Source: a bacterium (GTDB lineage Bacteria; CLD3; SB21). From it: 64,000 nucleotides of DNA. The stretch lies in the NCBI GenBank assembly GCA_008933615.1, contig WBUR01000019.1:1-64000 (forward strand). The letters run 5' to 3'. Below the pieces are notes generated by a model. That model saw nothing but the letters and a program-made list of their open reading frames with translations, was not told the origin of the DNA and searched no databases. Positions 1 to 7,652 of the stretch are shown one piece after another (the first letter of the stretch is position 1; every line of letters begins with the position of its first letter). A program made the translations under genes and the position numbers.

Positions 1-712
1 AGTGAATGCCGTTGTACTCAAAATCCGTGTCGATCGAGTCGCGGGTTGTTCCGGGAACGTCCGATACTATATGCTTGTTTTTCCCGATAACGGCGTTAAC
101 ATAGGAAGATTTGCCGACGTTGGGTTTGCCGATGATTGCTAACTTGATGATATTCTTTTCGTATTCAATGTCTTCCACATTGCCGCGGAAACCGTCACCC
201 AGTTCTGATAAAATATCATCAAGGAAGTCGCCTATGTTTCTGCTATTGAGCGCGGAAATACTTTTAGGTTTTCCTAATCCGAGCTTGTAAAAATCTTTAT
301 TAGCAGCGACGTCCAGATCAATATTTTCATTGTCCGCTTTGTTGACGCAGAGCAGATGTTTTTTTCTGGCGCGTTTGATGGTATCTGAAATTTGTAATTC
401 GGTTGTTGTAAGTCCGGAAACGGCATCGACCAGCAATATAACGAGATCGGATTCTTCAATGGCAAATTGCGCTTGCTCACGGATTGCCACGTTGATCTCG
501 TCGCTCGCGTCAGGCATATATCCGCCGGTGTCGATGAGAACAAATTGTTTCCCGTTCCAGTCGGTGATCTCGTAATGCCGGTCGCGCGTTACGCCGGGTG
601 TGCCGTGAACAATTGCATCCTGGCGGCCGATGATTCGGTTGAATAAAGTTGATTTGCCGACGTTGGGACGCCCAACGATTGACACAACCGGTATCCGATT
701 AATTCGTTTCAT
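1..712 (-). CDS. der: Ribosome-assembly GTPase Der (EngA), 3' end outside window
   Basis: The minus-strand frame starting with ATG at 712 reads MKRINRIPVVSIVGRPNVGKST and stays open to base 1, so the C-terminal part lies outside the window. Two tandem GTPase domains are visible: the first P-loop GRPNVGKS near residue 14 with a DTGG switch motif, and a second P-loop GKPNVGKS near residue 195 followed by a PGTTRDS switch. Tandem G domains are diagnostic of Der, which acts in 50S subunit maturation. The C-terminal KH-like domain cannot be checked. A 103-base gap separates it from the divergent gene at 816. Confidence 0.95.
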   Translation of the reverse strand, partial: MKRINRIPVVSIVGRPNVGKSTLFNRIIGRQDAIVHGTPGVTRDRHYEITDWNGKQFVLIDTGGYMPDASDEINVAIREQAQFAIEESDLVILLVDAVSGLTTTELQISDTIKRARKKHLLCVNKADNENIDLDVAANKDFYKLGLGKPKSISALNSRNIGDFLDDILSELGDGFRGNVEDIEYEKNIIKLAIIGKPNVGKSSYVNAVIGKNKHIVSDVPGTTRDSIDTDFEYNGIH

Positions 713-733
713 TTATTTGCAGCAATAATAGTA

Positions 734-762
734 TTGAATTTATGCGTCGAATTAAATATGAT
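734..762 (+). promoter_or_regulatory. Candidate sigma-70 type promoter for the SMC-like gene
   Basis: TTGAAT at 734-739 and TATGAT at 757-762 are separated by exactly 17 bases in the divergent gap between der and the gene at 816. This would give a leader of about 45 bases. It rests on consensus matching only. Confidence 0.4.
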
Positions 763-815
763 AGTTATAATTCGGTATTGATTCAAGTCCAAACTTCCTG
801 TTCAGAGCACAGTTC

Positions 816-2681
816 ATGATGGTTTTCAAGGAAATAGAGCTTTTCAACATTCGCCAATTTAAACATAAACGCATTGATTTCAGAACAGGATTCAATCTGA
901 TTGCGATAGGCCCCGCTCAAGGTAAGTCAACGTTGACTGAATCTTTACGAACGGCATTGTCAATTTCTGCAGTAAATCCGCCTGATTATTTCAAAGAAGA
1001 AACTTCCGACTCCGCAATCCATTTAGTGGTACTAATTAACCGGAAGGAGTATTATGTCAAGAAAGAATGGGCAGCGCAAAAGCTGAAACATAATGTTGTC
1101 ACATCAAAAGATGGAAAAGTAACGTATGATCTGACCGATTCGGCACAAGCAACTCAATGGGTATGTCATTTTCTGAAACTTGCCGATAAAATGTTCAACG
1201 AGAGTATGGAAACCACTCCGGTGGATTTATTATTGCAACGTTACGATGTTATTTGTGGCCTTATTTTCCCGTATAATTACTATGAAAAAGCGGCAGATTC
1301 TGTATGGCTCCACACTCTTCTTAATATTCATTTATACGATCATATCAATTCGGAGTTGAATCATATTCAGCAAATTGCTTCTGGTTCACTAAATGAACTT
1401 AAGATGAGCCGCCAGGCCGCTATAGCTGACCGGAAAATCGTAGAACGATTCGAAGAAGATCTGAGACATACAGATCATCAAATCAAACAACTGCTCTCGG
1501 TTATTGATCAGGTATCAGCCGGTGCACAGGCAGATGAGGCGGAACTTCGACAGGCGGATAAGATATACGAATTTATTGTGGCGAAAAAACATGAAATCGA
1601 AAGGATCGATTTCGAGTTGCGCAGCTATAATTCAGTATTAAAAAATGAAATTGGCCATGAATTTACAGAAGACGAGATACAGGAAATTGAAAAGAAAAAG
1701 AAAATATATGAGCAAATATCATTACAGGAAGAGTCGCTTCGCAAAAAAATTGTTGAACGGGGGCATCTGGAAAAGAATCTGAACGGCATTCTCAATGAAA
1801 TTACTCAACATCAGATTTCGCAGGCACCATCCGATACAGGAGCCGGTAAAACAAAGCTGGATACTTACAAGTCAGAAGTGAAGAGAATTCGCGAAACGTT
1901 AAAATCCTATTCGAGCCTCGAACACGACATGGAAGCTGCCAAGCGCGAAAAAAACCTGTATCAATCATCTCACGACAAGCATCTCGTGATCGGCAAACTC
2001 AAACAATTCGTATCGCAAAACGAACAAAAAAATGTCAAGTTTCTAATTGAAAAACTGGAACAGGACCGGGGCATAATTGTGAAAGAACTTGAGCAAATGC
2101 AATCGACGATGCATGAAGATCGTTATCGGAATCTTTTTAGCAAAGTCCAGCAGTTTCGGCAACAGATAATTGAGCAGCGTAAGCGAATCGAACTGTTATA
2201 CGAAAGGAGACTGGAAACATTACGAAGCTTCGAAGAAAGTGTTAGCGCCGAACCGGATCTGATGGCCATGGAAAGTCGTTTCCGTCGCCAGGTTCATCTA
2301 AAGAAATATCTTTCGGTGATAACAGAAGTTGCGCAATTCATTCAAAAAGATGTAGAGGAATCACGTACCGCCGAATTTCAACAACATATCCTTAACCACG
2401 CTTCTATATTACCCGACTTTTTTCTTCAACTGGCTGGGTATGTTCTTCAGTTTCAGGACAAGAGTATCCTGCAATCTCAAGTTAAACGCTATTCACATTC
2501 ACAGATTGCAGAATTTAATTTAATTTTCCGTTTGCTCTGCATTGATTATGCTACGCACCATTCCGGAGCGGTGTTAGATGAACACTATCGCTGGTTGATG
2601 GACCCAGCGCAAATTTCAAGAATTGACACACTGCTTCAACATCTGCATTTCGAACAGTGCATCGCATTTGATAAAGCCTAA
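816..2681 (+). CDS. SMC/RecN-like half-ATPase with coiled coil, no C-terminal ATPase half seen
   Basis: A 621-residue protein. The N-terminus reads like the start of an SMC/RecN/SbcC-type head (FNIRQFKHKRIDF) with a Walker A motif GPAQGKST at residues 32-39. From about residue 180 to 530 it is rich in Glu, Lys, Gln and Leu with heptad-like spacing, consistent with coiled coil. I see no ABC signature (LSGG-like) and no Walker B hhhhDE near the C-terminus, which would normally complete such an ATPase. The ATG at 819 is an equally possible start. The 3' end overlaps the convergent Dabb gene by four bases, so the reading frame is not obviously truncated by a frameshift. Function unknown; a DNA-repair or chromosome-related role is a guess. 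Confidence 0.7.
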   Translation: MMVFKEIELFNIRQFKHKRIDFRTGFNLIAIGPAQGKSTLTESLRTALSISAVNPPDYFKEETSDSAIHLVVLINRKEYYVKKEWAAQKLKHNVVTSKDGKVTYDLTDSAQATQWVCHFLKLADKMFNESMETTPVDLLLQRYDVICGLIFPYNYYEKAADSVWLHTLLNIHLYDHINSELNHIQQIASGSLNELKMSRQAAIADRKIVERFEEDLRHTDHQIKQLLSVIDQVSAGAQADEAELRQADKIYEFIVAKKHEIERIDFELRSYNSVLKNEIGHEFTEDEIQEIEKKKKIYEQISLQEESLRKKIVERGHLEKNLNGILNEITQHQISQAPSDTGAGKTKLDTYKSEVKRIRETLKSYSSLEHDMEAAKREKNLYQSSHDKHLVIGKLKQFVSQNEQKNVKFLIEKLEQDRGIIVKELEQMQSTMHEDRYRNLFSKVQQFRQQIIEQRKRIELLYERRLETLRSFEESVSAEPDLMAMESRFRRQVHLKKYLSVITEVAQFIQKDVEESRTAEFQQHILNHASILPDFFLQLAGYVLQFQDKSILQSQVKRYSHSQIAEFNLIFRLLCIDYATHHSGAVLDEHYRWLMDPAQISRIDTLLQHLHFEQCIAFDKA

Positions 2682-2971
2682 TACTCAAGATCGCCCACGA
2701 TCAGATCCTCTCGTATCGGCTGAATTGTTTCTTCAATAACCTTTCGATGTTCCGGATGATCCACGTATATTTTAAGGTCTTCCTTATTTCTGAAACGACT
2801 TACCAACATAACGTCAAAACCTTTATTGCGATGGGAAAAATTGACGCCCGCATGCATGTCGATCAAAGCCGGGATCTTATTTTTCAAGCCGTGCAAAGAC
2901 TCCGTCATCGAATTAATTTTATCTGCGGGTGTATTTCTTTTAATCTTAAACATGACAATATGTTCGACCAT
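2678..2971 (-). CDS. Dabb (stress-responsive alpha/beta barrel) domain protein
   Basis: A 97-residue protein that is one Dabb domain: it opens with VEHIVMFKIK, has the central FDVMLVSRF strand, and closes with the typical HPEHRKV and IVGDLEY segments. Dabb proteins are dimeric ferredoxin-like barrels; some are stress-induced and a few are enzymes, so a substrate cannot be assigned. A GAGAGGA ribosome-binding site lies just upstream of the ATG. It follows the NHL-repeat gene after 26 bases on the same strand, so the two are probably cotranscribed. Confidence 0.85.
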   Translation of the reverse strand: MVEHIVMFKIKRNTPADKINSMTESLHGLKNKIPALIDMHAGVNFSHRNKGFDVMLVSRFRNKEDLKIYVDHPEHRKVIEETIQPIREDLIVGDLEY

Positions 2972-2997
2972 AGATTCCTCTCAAGTGAGAATGAATG

Positions 2998-4476
2998 TTA
3001 GAATGCAAATTCGACCTCAACTTGTTTAGTAAAATATCTGTTGTAAATATAATTTGTCTTTGCTTCAATTCGAATCCTATACAACCCAGATTGTGCCTTC
3101 GAGCTTGAAATGGCCGTTGTTCCAGAATCCTTTGGAGCGCCTTGTTTTCTAATAGAAGATGAGTCAACTGCTAATCTGCGTTTGAGAAGTTCGTTAGGAA
3201 AAATACCGCCAACCATACCTTGACCCAGCTGACGATTCCATAGAATAGAATTTTTTCCGATCGAAAATGATTTATTTAGGCATAATAACCCTATTAGGTT
3301 GTTTTTTTCGTCAAAAATTCTCGCTGTTATTTTCGAGTGTTCCGTTAGAAGAAAATCAAACCTGACCGAGCTATCTTGAAGCGATATATTCAAATCGAGA
3401 ATATCAGTTCCGATATGAAAATATTGCGCACTTTTCTTATCATTGATAAATACTTGTCCGTAATTCCTTCCTATGGCGATGCCTCGGGGCTCGAAAAACT
3501 GATTATCTCCGTCGCCAATGTTTCCAAAACGCGTAATATAGTTCAAGTGTCTGTCAAATTTATGAACGCAGTGGTTGAACATATCCGTAACCCAAATATT
3601 AGAGTAGAAATCGACCGCAACAGAAGTCAAAAATACTTGCTGATAACCATAGTCATTGGAATTAACACCCGCTATGAACCGCCCGTCCGGAGTAAGTTTC
3701 CGAATGCGCGTATTATTTAGATCGATCACCACCATGAATTCTTCTCTAAAAAATAAGTCGTTTTCCGTGGGGTCAGCAAAAGCAATTCCATCCGGCCGTA
3801 CCATAGAAACTGCAAGGCCATTTGAATCATTCTTATCGCCCAACGCATATAGAAATCCCATGTTTTTGTCAAACACCTGAATTCGATCATTACCTGTATC
3901 GGTTATAAATATTCTTCCTTCTGTTCCAAGTGCAATGCCGCGGGGTTCATTAAATTCACCCGGTTTAATTCCCTTTTTACCAAACGCATCTACGAATGTA
4001 AGGTAGCTGCCGGGATTAAATAATTTTACGATACGGTTATTGCCCGAATCGGCGATATAGACATCGCCGTTGGAATTACAGGCTATACCGCGGGGTTTTC
4101 GCAGTTTTTGTTTAGGTCCTTTTCCCTCGTAAATATCAATACTCTGCATTGAGCTGTTAAAAATGATGTTATTTTGTCCGGAATTAACCCCATAGACGGT
4201 GAGGTCATCATCGTCGTTCCTATTCTTCGGATCATCCGTGCTTTTTAGCCTCGTGGCGGCAAGGCCTTGCGGATCATCAGGCGTGACGTCGGTTCTTCCG
4301 ATCAACGCCATAAATGCGAACAAATGCACTGCGGTTGCTTTGTGCAGCGGCGCGTGGCGGGCTGGGGGATAAACCAGCGTCGTAGCTTCATGAACTCTTT
4401 TTGCAATGGTTTCCTGAGTCGATGCAGAAGTCACCAAACCGAATAGAAGAATATAAATCTGAAAACATCGAATCAT
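2998..4476 (-). CDS. Secreted NHL-repeat beta-propeller protein
   Basis: A 492-residue protein with an N-terminal hydrophobic signal peptide (about residues 1-20, ending in SASTQE). Residues about 115-370 contain five or six NHL-type repeats, recognised by recurring blocks such as PRGIACNSNGDVYIADSGNN, PRGIALGTEGRIFITDTGND and PRGIAIG. This predicts a beta-propeller outside the cytoplasm. The C-terminal 120 residues look like an immunoglobulin-like module (FDFLLTEHSKITARIFDEK), similar in style to FlgD-type Ig domains of secreted proteins. Ligand unknown. It heads a probable two-gene unit with the Dabb gene. Confidence 0.8.
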   Translation of the reverse strand: MIRCFQIYILLFGLVTSASTQETIAKRVHEATTLVYPPARHAPLHKATAVHLFAFMALIGRTDVTPDDPQGLAATRLKSTDDPKNRNDDDDLTVYGVNSGQNNIIFNSSMQSIDIYEGKGPKQKLRKPRGIACNSNGDVYIADSGNNRIVKLFNPGSYLTFVDAFGKKGIKPGEFNEPRGIALGTEGRIFITDTGNDRIQVFDKNMGFLYALGDKNDSNGLAVSMVRPDGIAFADPTENDLFFREEFMVVIDLNNTRIRKLTPDGRFIAGVNSNDYGYQQVFLTSVAVDFYSNIWVTDMFNHCVHKFDRHLNYITRFGNIGDGDNQFFEPRGIAIGRNYGQVFINDKKSAQYFHIGTDILDLNISLQDSSVRFDFLLTEHSKITARIFDEKNNLIGLLCLNKSFSIGKNSILWNRQLGQGMVGGIFPNELLKRRLAVDSSSIRKQGAPKDSGTTAISSSKAQSGLYRIRIEAKTNYIYNRYFTKQVEVEFAF

Positions 4477-4572
4477 AGGCAGCGTATGTATTTAATTTAA
4501 TTTTTTTTTTGCGGGTTTGAAATTAGACGAATCAATTACTATTTGCAAGTTCAAAAAATTAATTATATTATT

Positions 4573-4597
4573 GGAATAATAATTATCGAATATCGTT
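4573..4597 (+). promoter_or_regulatory. Possible ECF-type autoregulatory promoter (GGAAT-N17-GTT)
   Basis: GGAAT at 4573-4577 is followed after 17 bases by GTT at 4595-4597, just ahead of the sigma factor. SigR/RpoE-like ECF factors paired with zinc anti-sigma factors are known to recognise GGAAT and GTT elements at about 18 bases. The match is short and could be chance. If real, the sigma gene must start at the ATG at 4617, not the TTG at 4596. Confidence 0.28.
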
Positions 4598-4616
4598 GAA
4601 ACAAACGGCTTTACGA

Positions 4617-5171
4617 ATGACAGCAAAAGATTTTGAAGAACAGGCGATGCCTCACGCCGATTCTTTATACAATACGGCTTTGAGGTTGACTCGGAATCCG
4701 TCGGATTCTGAAGATCTGGTTCAAGAAGTATTTTACAAGGCCTTTCGGTCTATTAACCAATTCGAATCAGGGACCAATATGCGGGCTTGGCTTTTTAAGA
4801 TATTGGTTAATACGCATATCTCGCAATACCGGAAAACGGCAAAAGACCCGTCGGTTGCGGGATACGATGATATTGAGGAGTTCTCATTATATGGGCAAGT
4901 TCACAGCCGTTCTAGTTCCTTAACCGATTCACCTGAAAGCATTCTGGACCGTTTTTTGGATGAGGATATCCGAAAGGCCATCGATAAGTTGCCGGACCAG
5001 TTTAGGGACGTCGTCATGCTGGTAGACATCGAAGGGTTTTCATACAAAGAAGCGTCGGATATTTTGGAAGTTCCCGTGGGCACCATTATGTCGCGCTTAT
5101 TCAGAAGCCGGAAATTATTACAGAAGTATCTTTGGGAATATGCCGTTGAATACGGTTACGTCAAACCATAA
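4617..5171 (+). CDS. ECF RNA polymerase sigma factor (SigR/RpoE type)
   Basis: From ATG 4617 the protein has 184 residues; a TTG at 4596 would add seven. Sigma region 2 is clear (ALRLTRNPSDSEDLVQEVFYKAF, then MRAWLFKILVNTHI), and region 4 carries the helix-turn-helix (DIEGFSYKEASDILEVPVGTIMSRLFRSR). The sequence resembles factors of the SigR/SigH group that respond to thiol-oxidative stress. The next gene encodes a zinc-binding anti-sigma factor whose frame begins at the TAATG junction, which strongly supports the assignment. The target regulon is not visible. Confidence 0.92.
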   Translation: MTAKDFEEQAMPHADSLYNTALRLTRNPSDSEDLVQEVFYKAFRSINQFESGTNMRAWLFKILVNTHISQYRKTAKDPSVAGYDDIEEFSLYGQVHSRSSSLTDSPESILDRFLDEDIRKAIDKLPDQFRDVVMLVDIEGFSYKEASDILEVPVGTIMSRLFRSRKLLQKYLWEYAVEYGYVKP

Positions 5172-5197
5172 TGAAATTGAATACTAAAGGAAATCTC

Positions 5198-5497
5198 ATG
5201 AAGACACCGAATGGTAATGAAACCGATCTCCACGCGCACGATCATACCCTCAAATGCGGGGAAGTTGTTCATCGTGTATACGCCTTTTTAGACGGGCAGA
5301 TGAATCTAGACGATGTGCTGGTTTTTAAGGATCATTTGAAAGTGTGTTTGCCTTGTCAGGCGTACGTGCAGTTCGAAGAAAAACTGATTAATATGATCAA
5401 GTCAAAAAGCTGTAACGACGAAACAAAAATACCCGCAGCACTGATGGATAAAATAAAGAAAGCGATCGAAGTATCTAACCTGCCTCCTAAGAGCTGA
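5198..5497 (+). CDS. Zinc-binding anti-sigma factor (RsrA/ZAS family)
   Basis: A short cytoplasmic protein of 99 residues with the ZAS signature: an upstream His-Cys region (HTLKCGEVVHRVYAFLDG) and then HLKVCLPC, i.e. His-x3-Cys-x2-Cys. In this family the cluster binds zinc, and oxidation of the cysteines releases the partner sigma factor. The frame opens at 5171 overlapping the sigma stop, but the ATG at 5198 has an AAAGGA ribosome-binding site seven bases upstream and is the better start. The stop codon abuts the convergent nadE gene with no room for a terminator. Confidence 0.88.
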   Translation: MKTPNGNETDLHAHDHTLKCGEVVHRVYAFLDGQMNLDDVLVFKDHLKVCLPCQAYVQFEEKLINMIKSKSCNDETKIPAALMDKIKKAIEVSNLPPKS

Positions 5498-7132
5498 TCA
5501 GCGCCACCCTTGCGCAATAGGCAATCTTCTTCCAAAACCGAACGCCTTTGTCGTAACTCTTAAACCCGGAGCCGCCTGTCTGCGTTTATATTCATTATGA
5601 TCCACCAACTTAAGTACTTTTTTTACAGTTTGTTCATCATATCCTAACTGAATAATTTCCTCTTCTTCCCTCATATTTTCTATGTACGCTTCCAAAATAC
5701 CATCGAGCACATCATATGGGGGCAGAGTATCCTGATCTGTCTGGTTCGGCTTGAGTTCAGCTGATGGCGGTTTGAGGATCGTATGAGGCGGAATGATTTC
5801 CTTATTTCTGTTGATCCATCGTGCGATGCGATAGACCATCGTCTTTGGAACGTCACTGATGACCGCTAAGCCGCCGCACATATCTCCGTATAAAGTGCAG
5901 TAGCCGGCCGCTAACTCGGATTTGTTACCTGTGCTTAGCACCATCGCATTTAATTTATTTGATAAAGCCATCAAGATATTTCCACGTAACCGCGCTTGAA
6001 TATTTTCTTCGGTAATGTCTTCGGGCAGATTCTTAAATTGTGAATGCATGGATTCCAGAAATGCGTTAAACATAGATTCAATTGGGATAGAACGGTATTC
6101 AATTCCCAGATTGGTTGCCAGTTTTTTTGCGTCGTCCTTGCTGTGCCTGGATGAATATCTCGATGGCATTGAAACACCAATAATATGGTCTTTACCAAGC
6201 GCTTCGACGGAGATTGCAGCGACTAATGCCGAATCGATTCCGCCACTTAGGCCGATGATCGCTTTCTTAAACCCGCATTTACTCATATAATCGCGTATCC
6301 CTAAGATAAGCGCGTCATAGATCTGTTGTTCGTCAGGCGCGGTCCAGCCATTTGAAATAGCGCGATTTGCTTCGATATCAACTACAGCCAGTTCCTCTGC
6401 AAAAGACTGAGCCTGAGCCAAAAGTTGTCCCTCTGCATCCAGAACAAAACTACATCCATCAAAAATCAGGCTGTCATTTCCGCCGACCAAATTCACAAAC
6501 ACGCAAGGGATATGGTATTTTTGAGAGATGCTCTTGAACATATTTAACCGGAGATTGCTTTTATTGACATGAAAAGGGGAGGCAGACATATTGACCAGGA
6601 TATTTGCGCCTTGATTAATTAATTCCTCAATTGGGTCTGAATGATAGAGCCGTTGTTTCCAAAAATCTTTATCATTCCAACTGTCTTCACATATTCCTAT
6701 ACCTAATTTCATTCCCCGGAATGGAAATACTTTTTTTTCTTTAGCCGGTTCAAAATGGCGCATTTCATCAAAAACATCGTAATTTGGCAGAAGGGATTTA
6801 TGTTGGATTCCGATAATTTTACCGTTCTCCATCAGCGCGGCGGCATTGAATACATGATGGCCTTCCGGGTTTTCATTGGGCGATACGAATCCGCATAAGA
6901 CACCGATGCCGTCGGTATGTTTCATTATGTCATTCAGAGTTTCCGTATTCCTTTTAACAAATATCTTCTTTTCGACCAGATCTTCCGGTGGGTATCCGCA
7001 AATGCTGAGTTCCGGGAATACGACCAGGTCAGCCTGAGCCTTACGTGCCCTATGTATGAAGTCAATGATCCTGATGGAATTATTTTTTAAGTCGCCGACG
7101 CGGGTGTTGATTTGTGCGAGAGCTATTTTCAT
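5498..7132 (-). CDS. nadE: Glutamine-dependent NAD+ synthetase
   Basis: A 544-residue two-domain enzyme that converts nicotinate adenine dinucleotide to NAD+ with ATP and glutamine. The N-terminal nitrilase-like glutaminase shows its triad regions: Glu in VVFPELSICGYPPEDL, Lys in HKSLLPNYDVFDE and Cys in GIGICEDSWND. The C-terminal synthetase has the PP-loop GLSGGIDSALVAAI and the STGNKSELAAGY motif. The C-terminal RLPIAQGW is typical. Length fits the bacterial two-domain class. It faces the sigma/anti-sigma pair tail to tail. Confidence 0.96.
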   Translation of the reverse strand: MKIALAQINTRVGDLKNNSIRIIDFIHRARKAQADLVVFPELSICGYPPEDLVEKKIFVKRNTETLNDIMKHTDGIGVLCGFVSPNENPEGHHVFNAAALMENGKIIGIQHKSLLPNYDVFDEMRHFEPAKEKKVFPFRGMKLGIGICEDSWNDKDFWKQRLYHSDPIEELINQGANILVNMSASPFHVNKSNLRLNMFKSISQKYHIPCVFVNLVGGNDSLIFDGCSFVLDAEGQLLAQAQSFAEELAVVDIEANRAISNGWTAPDEQQIYDALILGIRDYMSKCGFKKAIIGLSGGIDSALVAAISVEALGKDHIIGVSMPSRYSSRHSKDDAKKLATNLGIEYRSIPIESMFNAFLESMHSQFKNLPEDITEENIQARLRGNILMALSNKLNAMVLSTGNKSELAAGYCTLYGDMCGGLAVISDVPKTMVYRIARWINRNKEIIPPHTILKPPSAELKPNQTDQDTLPPYDVLDGILEAYIENMREEEEIIQLGYDEQTVKKVLKLVDHNEYKRRQAAPGLRVTTKAFGFGRRLPIAQGWR

Positions 7133-7164
7133 AAAGTTATTTAGAATGCTTTTTGTATAGGTTA

Positions 7165-7200
7165 TAATAAAAAAATCCGACTTTAGATAAAAATCGGATT
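7165..7200 (-). terminator. Rho-independent terminator after glnE/LexA-like unit
   Basis: Read on the minus strand, AATCCGA (7200-7194) pairs with TCGGATT (7180-7174) around a 13-base loop, followed by a run of T. It lies 30 bases beyond the LexA-like stop codon and ahead of nadE, so it closes the glnE unit. Confidence 0.75.
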
Positions 7201-7229
7201 CTTACAAAAGAATATTTGATCAAACATTA

Positions 7230-7652
7230 TCAATTACGAATGACATCAATGATTTTTCCGCCCACACGAAACTCGGAAAACGCCGGATCTATTTCAATTG
7301 GTTCCAATTCTGAATTGGCGGGCTGTAGAACGATCTTCGAGCCTCGTTTATAAATACGCTTGACGGTAGCTTCCTCATTGACGTAGGCGATGACGATATC
7401 GCCATTAGCAAATTCTGTCGTATATCTCACAACAATATAATTTCCATCATAAATTCCGTCTTCGATCATACTGTCACCGACGATTTGAAGCGCAAAAATA
7501 TTCTTATTCCGAGCCATGTCTTTGGACGGCATCGAAGTCAAAAATCCCATGTCCACGCTTTCAGAGAATCGGGGTGTTCCTGCGGCAACTTTGCCAAGAA
7601 TGGGAATACCTGTAGGATCGTCATCCATTACGTAATTTACATTATTTTCCAT
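7230..7652 (-). CDS. LexA/UmuD-like S24 peptidase lacking a DNA-binding domain
   Basis: A 140-residue protein that is only the C-terminal S24 self-cleavage domain of LexA/UmuD. The Ala24-Gly25 pair in KVAAGTP matches the LexA cleavage site, Ser61 sits in VGDSMIEDG, and Lys98 in ATVKRI completes the Ser-Lys dyad. The winged-helix DNA-binding domain of LexA (about 65 residues) is absent: the gene starts inside the last codons of glnE (11-base overlap) and has no room upstream. Its length is close to UmuD, but no UmuC-type polymerase gene is near. It may be an SOS-responsive co-protease target or a UmuD-like accessory subunit; both are inference. Confidence 0.85.
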   Translation of the reverse strand: MENNVNYVMDDDPTGIPILGKVAAGTPRFSESVDMGFLTSMPSKDMARNKNIFALQIVGDSMIEDGIYDGNYIVVRYTTEFANGDIVIAYVNEEATVKRIYKRGSKIVLQPANSELEPIEIDPAFSEFRVGGKIIDVIRN

